Source: RGIG1828 sp045541875
GTDB taxonomy: Bacteria > Bacillota > Clostridia > UMGS1810
DNA: 40,149 bases
Reading direction: 5' to 3'
NCBI GenBank assembly: GCA_045541875.1
Contig: JAZQJX010000015.1
Span: 1 to 40,149 of the forward strand
The notes under the pieces were generated by a model that saw only the letters and a program-made list of their open reading frames with translations, made no database searches and was not told where the DNA came from. Below, piece after piece: positions 1 to 8,945 of the stretch. Each line of letters begins with the position of its first letter. Positions within the stretch are counted from its first letter, which is position 1. A program made the translations under genes and the position numbers.

Positions 1-69
1 TTGCTGGTACTGATCGGTATTCTGATGGCATCGGGAATGCTCGGGCGGCTGCTTGGTCTGCTCAGTTAA
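1..69 (+). CDS. C-terminal end of a membrane protein, probably CcdA/DsbD-type thiol-disulfide transporter (partial)
   Basis: The first 22 codons are open from the window edge and end in TAA at 67-69. The residues are a single hydrophobic helix (LLVLIGILMASGMLGRLL) followed by LLS, the usual look of the last transmembrane helix of CcdA-family proteins. CcdA carries electrons across the membrane to extracytoplasmic thioredoxins. The TlpA-like gene begins 9 bases after this stop, an arrangement typical of ccdA-tlpA pairs. Only the tail is visible, so the family call rests on hydrophobicity and context. Confidence 0.5.
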   Translation: MLVLIGILMASGMLGRLLGLLS

Positions 70-78
70 GGAGGTACA

Positions 79-705
79 ATGAATAACAAGAAATCAATGC
101 TGATCGTTCTTCTCGTTTTTGTTCTTCTGCTCGGCGGTGCGTATGTGCTTTACACACAGCTCAGCAAATCCGTAGATTCGGATCCTCTGCTGATACACAA
201 TCCGCAGAAAGAAACGGAAGATACAAACGATATGAAAAACTATACAGATGAAACAAATGAAACCGCAGAGCCGGAGGAAACCGTCCCTGACGCAATCCTT
301 GCCCCGGACTTCACGGTATATGACGCAGACGGAAACGAAGTCAGCCTGTCCGACTATATCGGCAAGCCTGTCGTGCTGAACTACTGGGCAAGCTGGTGCG
401 GGCCGTGCCAGATGGAAATGCCGGACTTTCACGAAAAATATCTTGAACTTGGTGATGAGATAAACTTTCTGTTGATAAATATGACAACCGGGCGGGAAAC
501 TCTGGAGAGCGCAAAGAGTTTTATTGCAGAAAAGGGTTATACATTCCCTGTGTTTTATGATACAAAGTCTGATGCCGCTATTGCCTACGGAGCATATTCA
601 TTGCCGACAACATATTTTATTGACTCCGAAGGTTATGCTGTTGCTCATGCCACGGGTGCCATTGATGGCGAAACTCTCCAGCGCGGGATTGATATGATAA
701 AATAA
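79..705 (+). CDS. TlpA/ResA-like membrane-anchored thioredoxin
   Basis: 208 residues. Residues about 6-26 form an uncleaved signal anchor without a lipobox cysteine. An acidic, Thr/Glu-rich linker spans about 35-70, and a thioredoxin-like redoxin domain follows from about 74. The active site is W106-C-G-P-C110, preceded by LNYWAS, and a cis-Pro loop (SLPTTYF) lies near residue 175. Proteins of this type reduce disulfides outside the membrane, for example in cytochrome c maturation or repair of secreted proteins, and are re-reduced by CcdA. The ATG at 79 follows AAGGAGGT closely. It is probably co-transcribed with the upstream CcdA-like gene and the Crp/Fnr gene 21 bases downstream. The natural substrate cannot be told from sequence. 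Confidence 0.88.
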   Translation: MNNKKSMLIVLLVFVLLLGGAYVLYTQLSKSVDSDPLLIHNPQKETEDTNDMKNYTDETNETAEPEETVPDAILAPDFTVYDADGNEVSLSDYIGKPVVLNYWASWCGPCQMEMPDFHEKYLELGDEINFLLINMTTGRETLESAKSFIAEKGYTFPVFYDTKSDAAIAYGAYSLPTTYFIDSEGYAVAHATGAIDGETLQRGIDMIK

Positions 706-726
706 TGATTTACGAGGTCAACTGTT

Positions 727-1386
727 ATGGAATTTCAAAGTTACTTTCCAATATGGGACAAATTAAATAAAGCAGAGCAAGACCGTATCACAGGCAACTT
801 GATTACCAGAAAGGTAACAAAAGGAACTGTAATTCATAACGGCAGTATGGAATGTACGGGCTTGCTTTTGGTAAAGGCAGGACAACTTCGTGCATATATT
901 CTTTCGGATGAGGGCAGAGAAATCACACTTTACCGTCTTTTCGAAAGGGATATGTGCCTGTTTTCAGCCTCCTGTATTATGCGTTCAATTCAGTTTGATA
1001 TAACAATTGAAGCCGAAAAGGATACAGATTTATGGATTATTCCTGCAGAACTTTACCGGAGCATTATGGAAGAATCCGCACCTGTTGCCAATTATACCAA
1101 TGAACTTATGGCAACAAGATTTTCTGATGTAATGTGGCTGATAGAGCAGATTATGTGGAAAAGTCTTGATAAGCGTCTGGCAGAATTTCTTCTTGAAGAA
1201 ACTTCCATAGAGGGAACAGAAAAACTGAAGATTACCCACGAAACCATTGCAAATCATCTTGGTTCACACCGTGAAGTAATGACAAGGATGCTTAAATATT
1301 TTCAAAACGAAGGGATGGTTAAACTTTCCCGTGGTATGATAGAAATAACAGATGCACAAAAACTTGGAAGCATATGCGATGAATAA
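727..1386 (+). CDS. Crp/Fnr-family transcriptional regulator
   Basis: 219 residues. The N-terminal two thirds is a cyclic-nucleotide-binding-like beta barrel (GLLLVKAGQLRAYI, GREITLYRLFERDMC). A long dimerisation helix lies near 120-145, and the C-terminal winged helix-turn-helix contains THETIANHLGSHREVMTRML. The length fits the family. There is no N-terminal four-cysteine iron-sulfur cluster of FNR type; the few cysteines are scattered (MECTG, DMCLFSASC, SICDE), so a redox input is possible but unproven. It follows the thioredoxin gene by 21 bases, so one operon is likely. A TGTGA/TCACA palindrome upstream of the convergent trxA is a plausible target. The effector ligand is unknown. Confidence 0.88.
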   Translation: MEFQSYFPIWDKLNKAEQDRITGNLITRKVTKGTVIHNGSMECTGLLLVKAGQLRAYILSDEGREITLYRLFERDMCLFSASCIMRSIQFDITIEAEKDTDLWIIPAELYRSIMEESAPVANYTNELMATRFSDVMWLIEQIMWKSLDKRLAEFLLEETSIEGTEKLKITHETIANHLGSHREVMTRMLKYFQNEGMVKLSRGMIEITDAQKLGSICDE

Positions 1387-1413
1387 AAAAATGTCCGCCA
1401 CGCGGACATTTTT
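1387..1413. terminator. Bidirectional intrinsic terminator between crp/fnr-like gene and trxA
   Basis: Perfect inverted repeat AAAAATGTCCGC / GCGGACATTTTT with a 3-base loop, placed between two convergent genes. It has a U-run on either strand, so it can stop both transcripts. Confidence 0.9.
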
Positions 1414-1416
1414 ATT

Positions 1417-1722
1417 TTATAATAATGCAAGGATTGCTTCCTTTGGTTGTGCTCCCATTGACTGATTTACGATTTTTCCATCTTTGATAACCACAAGTGT
1501 CGGTATGCTCATAATACCGAACTCCGCTGCAAGTTCAGGCTGTTCGTCTACATTGACCTTGCCGACCTTGATGTCGGGGCGTTCCTCGGCGATTTCTTCC
1601 ACGATAGGTACTACCATGCGGCAAGGACCGCACCACGGTCCCCTGAAATCCTGTAGAACAGGTCTGTCAGAATTTAGAACTTCACTTTGATAATTATTTT
1701 TACTAATATTTATAGCTGCCAT
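1417..1722 (-). CDS. trxA: Thioredoxin (cytoplasmic, TrxA-like)
   Basis: 101 residues when started at the ATG at 1722-1720, which is preceded by AAGGAGG at good spacing. A longer reading to 1794 lacks a ribosome site and adds a charged tail not found in thioredoxins. The active site is W30-C-G-P-C34, and the cis-Pro loop is GIMSIPTLVV. Thioredoxin reduces protein disulfides in the cytoplasm and is recycled by thioredoxin reductase, which is not in this window. The segment before the active site reads DFRGPWCGPC, where most thioredoxins have DFWAPWCGPC; loss of that Trp is unusual but seen in some small anaerobe thioredoxins. It is transcribed towards the Crp/Fnr gene and shares a terminator with it. 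Confidence 0.93.
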   Translation of the reverse strand: MAAINISKNNYQSEVLNSDRPVLQDFRGPWCGPCRMVVPIVEEIAEERPDIKVGKVNVDEQPELAAEFGIMSIPTLVVIKDGKIVNQSMGAQPKEAILALL

Positions 1723-1753
1723 ATTGTTATCCTCCTTTTTCTTTTGTAGGGTT

Positions 1754-1795
1754 ATATTATCATAAACTTTTATTCTTTTCTGTGATGTTATCACA
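1754..1795 (-). promoter_or_regulatory. trxA promoter with Crp/Fnr-type palindrome
   Basis: On the minus strand a -10-like TAATAT lies at 1759-1754. The perfect palindrome TGTGAT-AAC-ATCACA lies at 1795-1781. If the start point is about 1747, the palindrome centre is near -41, the class II activator position used by Crp/Fnr proteins. There is no good -35 box, as expected of an activated promoter. A second, related palindrome (TGTGATTTCACA) lies farther upstream at 1911-1922. Binding by the neighbouring regulator is inferred. Confidence 0.55.
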
Positions 1796-1910
1796 ATTAT
1801 ATTTTATTGTAAATCCCGGGAGCAAATGGACGTACATTTTCTGACATATTGGATGCTTTGTTTAACACATTATCCTTTGCCGGATAACTGAGATTTTAGC
1901 ATAAGTTATA

Positions 1911-1922
1911 TGTGATTTCACA
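1911..1922. promoter_or_regulatory. Second TGTGA/TCACA palindrome
   Basis: TGTGATTTCACA is a self-complementary site in the 287-base non-coding stretch between trxA and the XRE gene. The half-sites match those of the palindrome at 1781-1795 but the spacer is shorter. It may be an auxiliary operator or chance. I see nothing else in 1796-2009. Confidence 0.3.
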
Positions 1923-2009
1923 ATATTCAACTGCTTATCATCACGTATAACAAGTTTATTTATAAGGCAAGCAGTACTTTTGTAGCAATTTTCTGTGAGT
2001 GTATCTATA

Positions 2010-2315
2010 CTATAGCTCATTGAGCAGCAACACCTGATTTTTGTTTTTTAAATGTTCTATTATTCCGTACACAAGTTTCACATCTTCATCGTCTAATCCC
2101 TCTGTGCTGATTGTTGATGATGAATTGATATCAAACAAAAAATCTGTGGAAACTTTAAACAGTGTTGCAAGTTCAACTATATATTGAGTTGAGGGCACGG
2201 ATATTCCCATTTCCCAGGCATTAACGCTCGATCTTGTTATACCCAACATTTTTGCAAGATCAGTTTGAGTCAATCCCTTTTCATCTCTTAAATATTTGAT
2301 TTTGTCCGCTATCAT
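2010..2315 (-). CDS. XRE-family helix-turn-helix regulator
   Basis: 101 residues from the ATG at 2315-2313, which has GAGGTGA 5 bases upstream. A GTG three codons farther out overlaps that ribosome site and is less likely. Residues 1-60 are a classical lambda-repressor-like fold: IKYLRDEKGLTQTDLAKMLG, then ITRSSVNAWEMGISVPS, then the helix leading to FLFDI. The C-terminal 40 residues are acidic and hydrophobic and may serve for dimerisation (DEDVKLVYGIIEHLKNK). Such short proteins usually repress their own and divergent promoters. The divergent promoter at 2383 is the obvious candidate target. Confidence 0.85.
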   Translation of the reverse strand: MIADKIKYLRDEKGLTQTDLAKMLGITRSSVNAWEMGISVPSTQYIVELATLFKVSTDFLFDINSSSTISTEGLDDEDVKLVYGIIEHLKNKNQVLLLNEL

Positions 2316-2382
2316 TAAAATCACCTCGCATATATTTTATGATAAACAAAATGACGTTGCATTATCATTATGATGCGTGTAA

Positions 2383-2411
2383 TTGACATAAATAAGGAAT
2401 TGTGGTATATT
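2383..2411 (+). promoter_or_regulatory. Strong sigma-A promoter, divergent from the XRE gene
   Basis: TTGACA at 2383-2388, 17-base spacer, TATATT at 2406-2411. It lies 24 bases upstream of the small ORF at 2436. Confidence 0.75.
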
Positions 2412-2435
2412 ATTTATGATTGGAGGTGAGATATT

Positions 2436-2519
2436 ATGGATAATAATATAGTGAAATATATCAAAACAGGAATGGTAAATTCTAAATGTATAATAGTTTA
2501 TTTTAATAATACTACCTGA
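2436..2519 (+). CDS. Possible 27-residue peptide
   Basis: An ATG follows GGAGGTGAG by 5 bases and a near-consensus promoter lies just upstream. The product would be 27 residues: mostly polar with a hydrophobic centre (KCIIVYF) and an Asn/Thr-rich end. I recognise no family. The promoter and ribosome site make translation plausible. The position opposite an XRE regulator suggests a regulated peptide, a small toxin or a leader peptide, with nothing to choose between them. No terminator is visible before the next promoter at 2558. Confidence 0.4.
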   Translation: MDNNIVKYIKTGMVNSKCIIVYFNNTT

Positions 2520-2557
2520 TTAAAACATATGTTTCAAAAATGTACAAATGGTTTTTA

Positions 2558-2587
2558 TTGACAAGTGGCTGCAGAGGATAGTATAAT
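2558..2587 (+). promoter_or_regulatory. Promoter of the giant surface protein gene
   Basis: TTGACA at 2558-2563, 18-base spacer, TATAAT at 2582-2587: both boxes are perfect. The transcript would have a leader of about 60 bases and a strong AAGGAGGT ribosome site before the ATG at 2655. Confidence 0.8.
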
Positions 2588-2654
2588 GAAGCAAAAGAAA
2601 ATAACAACTAATGATGTGGTCATATAAAATATAAATTCGCAAGGAGGTTAAAAG

Positions 2655-5600
2655 ATGAAAAAAATATTATCGGTATTTCTGGCAATTTGCATTTTTGCCA
2701 TGAATACGGTAGTGACGATTGCGGAGGATGTAACTGTCGACGGAGCGGAAATCGGTCAGGTTGTTTTTCCTGATGCTGACGAAAATTATTCTGTCAAAAT
2801 GACAGTAGGCGAGAGCAGGACATTTTATTTCTATTCGTCTTTCCCCGCAGATGCCAATCTTGAATTTGAAACAACAGATGACAAAATTCTGTGTGTTCAT
2901 AGTTGGGAGGATGGGAAAGCTATTACGGTAGATGCCTACGCCTCCGGATGGGCAGATGTTATTGTCCGCAGTCCTGACGGAATTGAGGTGGGACGTCTCA
3001 CTGTAAATGTTTTGGAAGGCGAGGAAGAAAATCCCGACGACGAAAAGCCTGATGTACCTACAGACGGAGAAACTCTCATATCTTTTTGTGATGCTGACGC
3101 AAATGTAGTATATGAAATGAATGTGGAAAATTATTCTTACACAACCATCCCGTTCATCACAAATCTTGATGAAAAAACACTCAGCACACTTTCATGGAGT
3201 GTGGAAGGAGATGCCGGGATTGAACTTGGCGTAGGTACATATGAAATATATGTTACGACATATGAACCGGGAACTTCAAACATTTATGCATATACTCCCG
3301 ACGGAGTTATGGTTGGATATCTCACATTGTATGTACAAGGTGAATATGTTGTTGAACCCGACATTCCGGTTGTTTCTGATAAAATGATCGTATTTTACGA
3401 CGATTATGGCTACGAGACTGACGAAATCACGTTGGAAAACGGCTATAGTGGAAGTCTGAATTATGAAATTCTGGCTGACATCAGTTCAAGAGATATTGCG
3501 TGGTATTCGTCAAATGAAAATGTTGCAACCATTGCAAGAATGGGTAGAATAACAATTCATGGCGATGGAACAACTGTAATTACAGCATACTCTCCCGATG
3601 GAATTTTGGCAGGAACTCTCACAGTTCACGTTGAAAAAGAGGATGTTCCCGAAGTTCCCGGAGACGGAGAAATAATATACACCGAAATGGTGTTTTACGA
3701 TACCGACGGAAAAATTTTCAGCGACGTGTATCTTGATGAGGGCGAAAACTTCTATTTCTCCTATCAGGAAGCCCCCGGAAAAGAGGGTGAAATACTTTCC
3801 TGGGAAGTTTCAGATTCGTCTGTTGTTGAAGTATATCCTTATGATGGATATATGTATGGTTTAAATGGCGGAAGCGCAACTGTAAGTGTTTACATTGAAA
3901 GACTGAAAGAAAAAGTTGGTGAATTTACAGTATATGTGAATGAATCTCCCGAAGGCGGAGAAATAGTTCCCGGTGAAATGATGTTCTACGGCCCTGACGG
4001 CATTCAGTTCACAGAACTCTGGCTCAAACAGGGAGAAACCTATTGGTATTCCTACACCATGCCCGACGGCAAGGACGGTCAGGTTCTGACATGGACATCC
4101 ACTGACGCGGGTGTTGTTGAATGCAGTGATGAAAGTTATGTGTATGCAGTAGGAAGCGGCACGGCAGAGGTAGTATTTTGTGGTGAAGAAGGCTATGAAG
4201 TTGGCAGATTCACTGTGCATGTTGAAAAAGAAGATGTTCCCGAAGTTCCCGGAGATGGAGAGGAAACTATAGAAGAAACAATTACGTTCTACAACTCCGA
4301 CGGTTATGATTTTACTGAACTTATCTTAAATTATGTTGGCGAAACCTACTATTTTTATTATACATACACCCCCGAGGATGCCGATACAACAAGATGGGTG
4401 TGGTATTCCACAAATGAAGATGTCGCCACGATTCACGACGGATATGTTCGGGCAACGGGTTCTGGTTATGCTGAAATTATTGTGGAAAACGAAAAAGGAC
4501 TTCGTATAGGCAGAATGGGAGTGGGAGTTTCCGACGGGGAAAATCCGGGCGAAGGCGAAGATGAACTTCCATCTGATGTTGTTAATATACCCCTCACTTC
4601 ATGGGATGATATAACTCTTACTGTCGGTCTGGTATATTATCTTGATATCAGCAAATTATATGGCGAAACAGATGATATATACTGGGTGACAGAGGGAGAT
4701 ATTCCCGTAAGTTTCAGAGACGGATATATTTATGCAACCGAAGAGGGCTCCACAGATATCATGGCCTACAACTACAAAGGCACTTATCTTGGCTACATTC
4801 ACATTACGGTTGAAGGATCCGGTGGTTCAGACATTCCTACAGAACCGGGCGATCCCGATGAACCGACAATAATTCAGCCGACAAAAATCCTTCTTGACAG
4901 AAATTCTCTGGAACTTAATCCCGGAAATTCGGATAATCTTTTTGCAAAGCATTATCCTGCCGGCACAGAATCTGCCGAACTTTTCTGGAGTTCAGATAAC
5001 GAGTATGTTGCAACGGTTTATGCAGACGGACCTTTTGCAACAGTATATGCAAACAATATCGGAACTGCAACAATCACAGTTTCCACAGAAGACGGCAATG
5101 TTTACACTTCTTGCGTTGTAACTGTTGAGCCTGTATATGTAAGCAGAATTGAATTGAGCAGCAAAACTCTTGAACTTCGCAAAAATGAATATGGCTATCT
5201 GTCTGCAGGTGTATATCCCTACGATGCAACAAATCCGAATGTTTTGTGGACATCCGATAATGAAGATGTTGCAACAGTGGATGAATACGGCAATGTTTAT
5301 GCAACAGGCAACGGAACAGCCATCATAAGAGCAGAGGCAACAGACGGCAGCGGCGTGTATGATGAATGTAGTGTAACTGTTTCATACATATATGTAACCG
5401 GCATAGAACTCAGCAAAAATGAACTTGAAATGCGTGAGGGTGCCGAAAAGAGACTATATGCATATGTTGACCCTTATGATGCAGACAATCAGGAAGTTGC
5501 ATGGACATCAGACAATGAAGATGTTGCAACGGTAGATGAATATGGTTATGTTTATGCAGTATCTGAAGGAACAGCCATCATAAGAGCAGAAGCAACAGAC

Positions 5601-8600
5601 GGCAGCGGTGTATATGCTCAGTGTGTGGTTACTGTTGCATCAGACAAAGTAACCGGTGTAACACTCAATAAAACAGAACTTGAACTTACCGTCGGTGATT
5701 ATGAATATCTTGAAGCAACAGTCAAGCCTTCATTTGCTGAAAACACCTATGTATACTGGGAATCAGACAATGAAGATGTTGCAATAGTAAATTCCTGGGG
5801 CGATGTTTCAGCCGTAGGGGAAGGAACTGCAATAATTACCGTAACAACAGAAGACGGCGGATATACCGCAAGTTGCATGGTTACAGTAAAGGTAATTCAT
5901 GCAACAGATATAACCTTAGATGCAGAAGAAATCAATCTTGATTTATACACAGGAAAAACCTTAAATGCAACAATTTATCCCGACAATGCATCAAACAAAA
6001 ATGTTGTCTGGTCAAGTTCAAATACAAACGTTGCAACGGTTAATTACTATGGCTATGTCTATGGTACAGGAGAGGGCAAAGCCATAATTACTGCATCCAC
6101 AGAAAACGGAAATCTTGTTGCACAGTGTCTGGTTAATGTAAACAAAGTACCCGTAACAGGCGTAAGATTTGAATATGATGAAATGGAACTTAATCTCGGT
6201 GAACATACATATCTTAGTCCCATTATTGAGCCTTCCAATGCCACAAACAAAAATGTGACCTACACATTCTCTAATCCCTCAATTCTCTGGAACAGATGGG
6301 GTGATTATGTCGAGGGCTACAGCATCGGAACAACATATGTAACGGTCACCACAGAAGACGGCGGCTACAGTGCAACAATGAAAGTTACAGTTCCTGAAGT
6401 TGCTCTTGAAGGAATTGAGTTCGAAAGCGATGTAATTGAATTTGATCTGGGAGATTATGACGAGATATATGTGAATTATCTTCCCGAACATGCCACAAAC
6501 AAAAAGGTAAGTTTTGTATCATCAAATCCTGAAATTGTATCAGTTTATGACGGATACAGCGGAACATACGGAAATGTTGAAGCGCACAAAGTTGGAACTG
6601 CAACCATAACTGCCACATCAGAAGATGGCGGCTATGTTGCAACTTGCACAGTAGTGGTAAAACCTGTTGCCGTTACAGGAATCCAATTCAATTCAACAGG
6701 TCAATACTTTGGTGGGGCAAGAGAGGAATCACTCAGTTATTCAATATATCCCTACAACGCATCAAATCAGAACGTAACATTTGAATCAAGCAACGAATCT
6801 GTCGTAACCGTTGAAGACGGCGTGGCATATATGCATAAAGCAGGTAGTGCAATCATTACTGCCACAACAGAAGACGGCGGATATACCGCAACACTTCCGA
6901 TTCACGTTATGGCATTGATGTCCGATGGAGAAATAACCCTCGGAAAGGATGAAACATATGACCTTGATTTTTCATATCATCCCGATTATGCTACCGCAGG
7001 AGATGTAATATGGGAAAGCAGGGATGAAAGCGTTGCAACGGTTGATCAAAACGGCGTGGTTACTGCAGTCGGAAAAGGAACTACCACAATTTATGCATCT
7101 TATCAAGCCTACACTTCCGGATTCGGTTATATGGACTGGGTTGACATCTGCGAGGTTACGGTTGATTATGAAATAACAAGCGGAAAAATCACAGATACAA
7201 TAAGCTGGGAATTCGGCGGAGACAACGGAACCACTCTTATCATTACAGGAACGGGTGAAATTCCTGAAAACTGGGGAATGACAGACTACGGTTTCAAAGT
7301 ATTCGGTGACAGAATAACCGATGTCAAAATCGGTTCGGGAATCACATATATAGGAAGAGAAACATTCTTATATCTCGAAAATCTTGAAAGAGTATATCTT
7401 TCAGATACAGTCACCTCTGTAAGCCCCTTTGCGTTCTATTTCTCATATAGTACAGATCCTTCATTTGTATATGAAGTGGATGAAGCAAGCCCCTATCTTT
7501 GCGTTGAAGATGACATTTTGTTCTCTAAAGATATGACAAAACTCATTTCATATCCCATGAACAAAACCGATGAAGAATATGTTGTTCCATCAACCGTTAA
7601 AGAAATAGGACTTTATGCATTCAATATGAATTCATATGCTGACAACACATATCTTACAAAGATTGTTCTTGGTGAAAATGTTGAAACAATAGGAAACGGC
7701 GCATTCTATAATTGCTCTTCACTTTCAGAAATTGTCATAGACAAAAAACTCACATCCATCGGTTCTTCCGCATTTTCAGGATGTCCCTATATGGATGTAT
7801 ACTACTACGGCAGTGAAAGTGAATGGAACATGATTTCCAAAACTGATTCACAACTTTATTATAGCAACATCAGATTTAACTATGTTCCCCCGTTGACTGA
7901 AAACGGCTATGAATATTATGTGAAAGACGGTAAAGCACATATCGTTAAATACAAAAATGAAATAAGCACAAAAACCTTTACAGTTGCTTCAACCCTTGGC
8001 GGATATCCCGTTGTTGCCATTGAAGATATGGCATTAGAACACTATGATTATCTGCTTGATGAACTCATCATTCCCGAAGGAATCGAAGAGGTTGGCGCAT
8101 ATCTGACATCTGAGTTCCGTGTTAAAAAACTGACTCTTCCCTCAACCATCAGAAAAATAGGAGTATATGCAATAGGAATGAGCATCGAAGAGATTTCGGT
8201 TGCATCCGGAAACAAATATTTCTGCACAGTTGACGGAATACTTTTCAGCAAGGATAAGACAAAACTGATAGCATATCCTGCTGCAAAAGCAGGCTCATCC
8301 TACACAGTTCCCAAGGGTGTTAAAATGCTTTCATCCAGAGCATTTTTATACTGTGATAATCTTGAAAGCATTGACATGGGCGATGATGTGACCTATATCG
8401 GATATAGCACATTTGAAGGCTGTCAAAATCTTAAAACAGTGACAATGCCTGCAGGCATAACAAACATTGAATATAATGCATTCTACTATGCAGACAGCAT
8501 CACAGATGTATATTATGCAGGAAACGAAGCGTGCTGGAATACAATTGACATGCAAGCCGGAAATGAATCACTGACAAGAGCAAACATTCACTTTGGAACA

Positions 8601-8897
8601 GTTGACGCACCAAAGACATATATCAGATGGGGTTCAACAGATTATGAAAACAACCGTTTCTTCTATGATGTATACATAAATGACATTGAAGTCGGAAAAA
8701 CAGTTGTTGTTGCATACTACTACAAAAACAAACTTGTCTACACTGCAAATCAGGTATATAACGGTGAAGAATATCTCAGTTTTGAAAGAAATTATGACCT
8801 TGGCACCATAGACTGCGTAAAGGCTATGGTATGGGATAATCTCGGCGGTATTCTCCCTGTATGCAAATCTGCGGAAAATCTTGTTGAAGCAGACTGA
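2655..8897 (+). CDS. Giant secreted Big_2/BspA-type leucine-rich repeat protein
   Basis: 2080 residues. A Sec signal peptide covers about 1-23 (cleavage near TIA-E). Residues about 25-735 hold roughly seven degenerate Ig-like repeats with a shared pattern (FYD-DG, tryptophan strand, final GxFTVxVE), joined by acidic linkers. The linker DVPEVPGDGE occurs twice. About 740-1505 hold nine canonical bacterial Ig-like group 2 repeats (xGIELxxxxLEL, ATNxxVxWxSSNExVATV, TEDGGYxAxCxVTV). About 1515-1990 is a BspA-like LRR_5 region (LxxVxLxDxVTSIGxxAF), and a roughly 80-residue beta-rich tail follows. No LPXTG, SLH or other anchor is visible, so it is secreted or held non-covalently. Proteins of this build act as adhesins or scaffolds. 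It has its own promoter and terminator. Confidence 0.88.
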   Translation: MKKILSVFLAICIFAMNTVVTIAEDVTVDGAEIGQVVFPDADENYSVKMTVGESRTFYFYSSFPADANLEFETTDDKILCVHSWEDGKAITVDAYASGWADVIVRSPDGIEVGRLTVNVLEGEEENPDDEKPDVPTDGETLISFCDADANVVYEMNVENYSYTTIPFITNLDEKTLSTLSWSVEGDAGIELGVGTYEIYVTTYEPGTSNIYAYTPDGVMVGYLTLYVQGEYVVEPDIPVVSDKMIVFYDDYGYETDEITLENGYSGSLNYEILADISSRDIAWYSSNENVATIARMGRITIHGDGTTVITAYSPDGILAGTLTVHVEKEDVPEVPGDGEIIYTEMVFYDTDGKIFSDVYLDEGENFYFSYQEAPGKEGEILSWEVSDSSVVEVYPYDGYMYGLNGGSATVSVYIERLKEKVGEFTVYVNESPEGGEIVPGEMMFYGPDGIQFTELWLKQGETYWYSYTMPDGKDGQVLTWTSTDAGVVECSDESYVYAVGSGTAEVVFCGEEGYEVGRFTVHVEKEDVPEVPGDGEETIEETITFYNSDGYDFTELILNYVGETYYFYYTYTPEDADTTRWVWYSTNEDVATIHDGYVRATGSGYAEIIVENEKGLRIGRMGVGVSDGENPGEGEDELPSDVVNIPLTSWDDITLTVGLVYYLDISKLYGETDDIYWVTEGDIPVSFRDGYIYATEEGSTDIMAYNYKGTYLGYIHITVEGSGGSDIPTEPGDPDEPTIIQPTKILLDRNSLELNPGNSDNLFAKHYPAGTESAELFWSSDNEYVATVYADGPFATVYANNIGTATITVSTEDGNVYTSCVVTVEPVYVSRIELSSKTLELRKNEYGYLSAGVYPYDATNPNVLWTSDNEDVATVDEYGNVYATGNGTAIIRAEATDGSGVYDECSVTVSYIYVTGIELSKNELEMREGAEKRLYAYVDPYDADNQEVAWTSDNEDVATVDEYGYVYAVSEGTAIIRAEATDGSGVYAQCVVTVASDKVTGVTLNKTELELTVGDYEYLEATVKPSFAENTYVYWESDNEDVAIVNSWGDVSAVGEGTAIITVTTEDGGYTASCMVTVKVIHATDITLDAEEINLDLYTGKTLNATIYPDNASNKNVVWSSSNTNVATVNYYGYVYGTGEGKAIITASTENGNLVAQCLVNVNKVPVTGVRFEYDEMELNLGEHTYLSPIIEPSNATNKNVTYTFSNPSILWNRWGDYVEGYSIGTTYVTVTTEDGGYSATMKVTVPEVALEGIEFESDVIEFDLGDYDEIYVNYLPEHATNKKVSFVSSNPEIVSVYDGYSGTYGNVEAHKVGTATITATSEDGGYVATCTVVVKPVAVTGIQFNSTGQYFGGAREESLSYSIYPYNASNQNVTFESSNESVVTVEDGVAYMHKAGSAIITATTEDGGYTATLPIHVMALMSDGEITLGKDETYDLDFSYHPDYATAGDVIWESRDESVATVDQNGVVTAVGKGTTTIYASYQAYTSGFGYMDWVDICEVTVDYEITSGKITDTISWEFGGDNGTTLIITGTGEIPENWGMTDYGFKVFGDRITDVKIGSGITYIGRETFLYLENLERVYLSDTVTSVSPFAFYFSYSTDPSFVYEVDEASPYLCVEDDILFSKDMTKLISYPMNKTDEEYVVPSTVKEIGLYAFNMNSYADNTYLTKIVLGENVETIGNGAFYNCSSLSEIVIDKKLTSIGSSAFSGCPYMDVYYYGSESEWNMISKTDSQLYYSNIRFNYVPPLTENGYEYYVKDGKAHIVKYKNEISTKTFTVASTLGGYPVVAIEDMALEHYDYLLDELIIPEGIEEVGAYLTSEFRVKKLTLPSTIRKIGVYAIGMSIEEISVASGNKYFCTVDGILFSKDKTKLIAYPAAKAGSSYTVPKGVKMLSSRAFLYCDNLESIDMGDDVTYIGYSTFEGCQNLKTVTMPAGITNIEYNAFYYADSITDVYYAGNEACWNTIDMQAGNESLTRANIHFGTVDAPKTYIRWGSTDYENNRFFYDVYINDIEVGKTVVVAYYYKNKLVYTANQVYNGEEYLSFERNYDLGTIDCVKAMVWDNLGGILPVCKSAENLVEAD
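5240..5640 (+). repeat. Near-identical tandem Big_2 modules
   Basis: Two adjacent Ig-like modules share long nearly identical stretches at DNA level (GATAATGAAGATGTTGCAAC, then GAATA.GG..ATGTTTATGCA, then GGAACAGCCATCATAAGAGC, then GCAACAGACGGCAGCGG), about 255 bases apart. This marks a recent internal duplication or gene conversion within the surface gene. Confidence 0.75.
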
Positions 8898-8910
8898 TTG
8901 ATAATTTTAA

Positions 8911-8945
8911 AACTACAATGGGAAATCTCCCATTGTAGTTTTTTC
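8911..8945 (+). terminator. Intrinsic terminator of the surface protein gene
   Basis: Stem AACTACAATGGGA / TCCCATTGTAGTT with loop AATC, running directly into a T-run. Confidence 0.93.

Noticed and set aside
1723..1794. N-terminal extension of thioredoxin to 1794
   Set aside because: The extension covers the promoter and ribosome site of the 101-residue form and is not found in thioredoxins.
4894..5121. 75-codon frame within the giant surface gene
   Set aside because: Out-of-frame shadow of the Big_2 repeats, with no start signals and a composition that mirrors the real frame.
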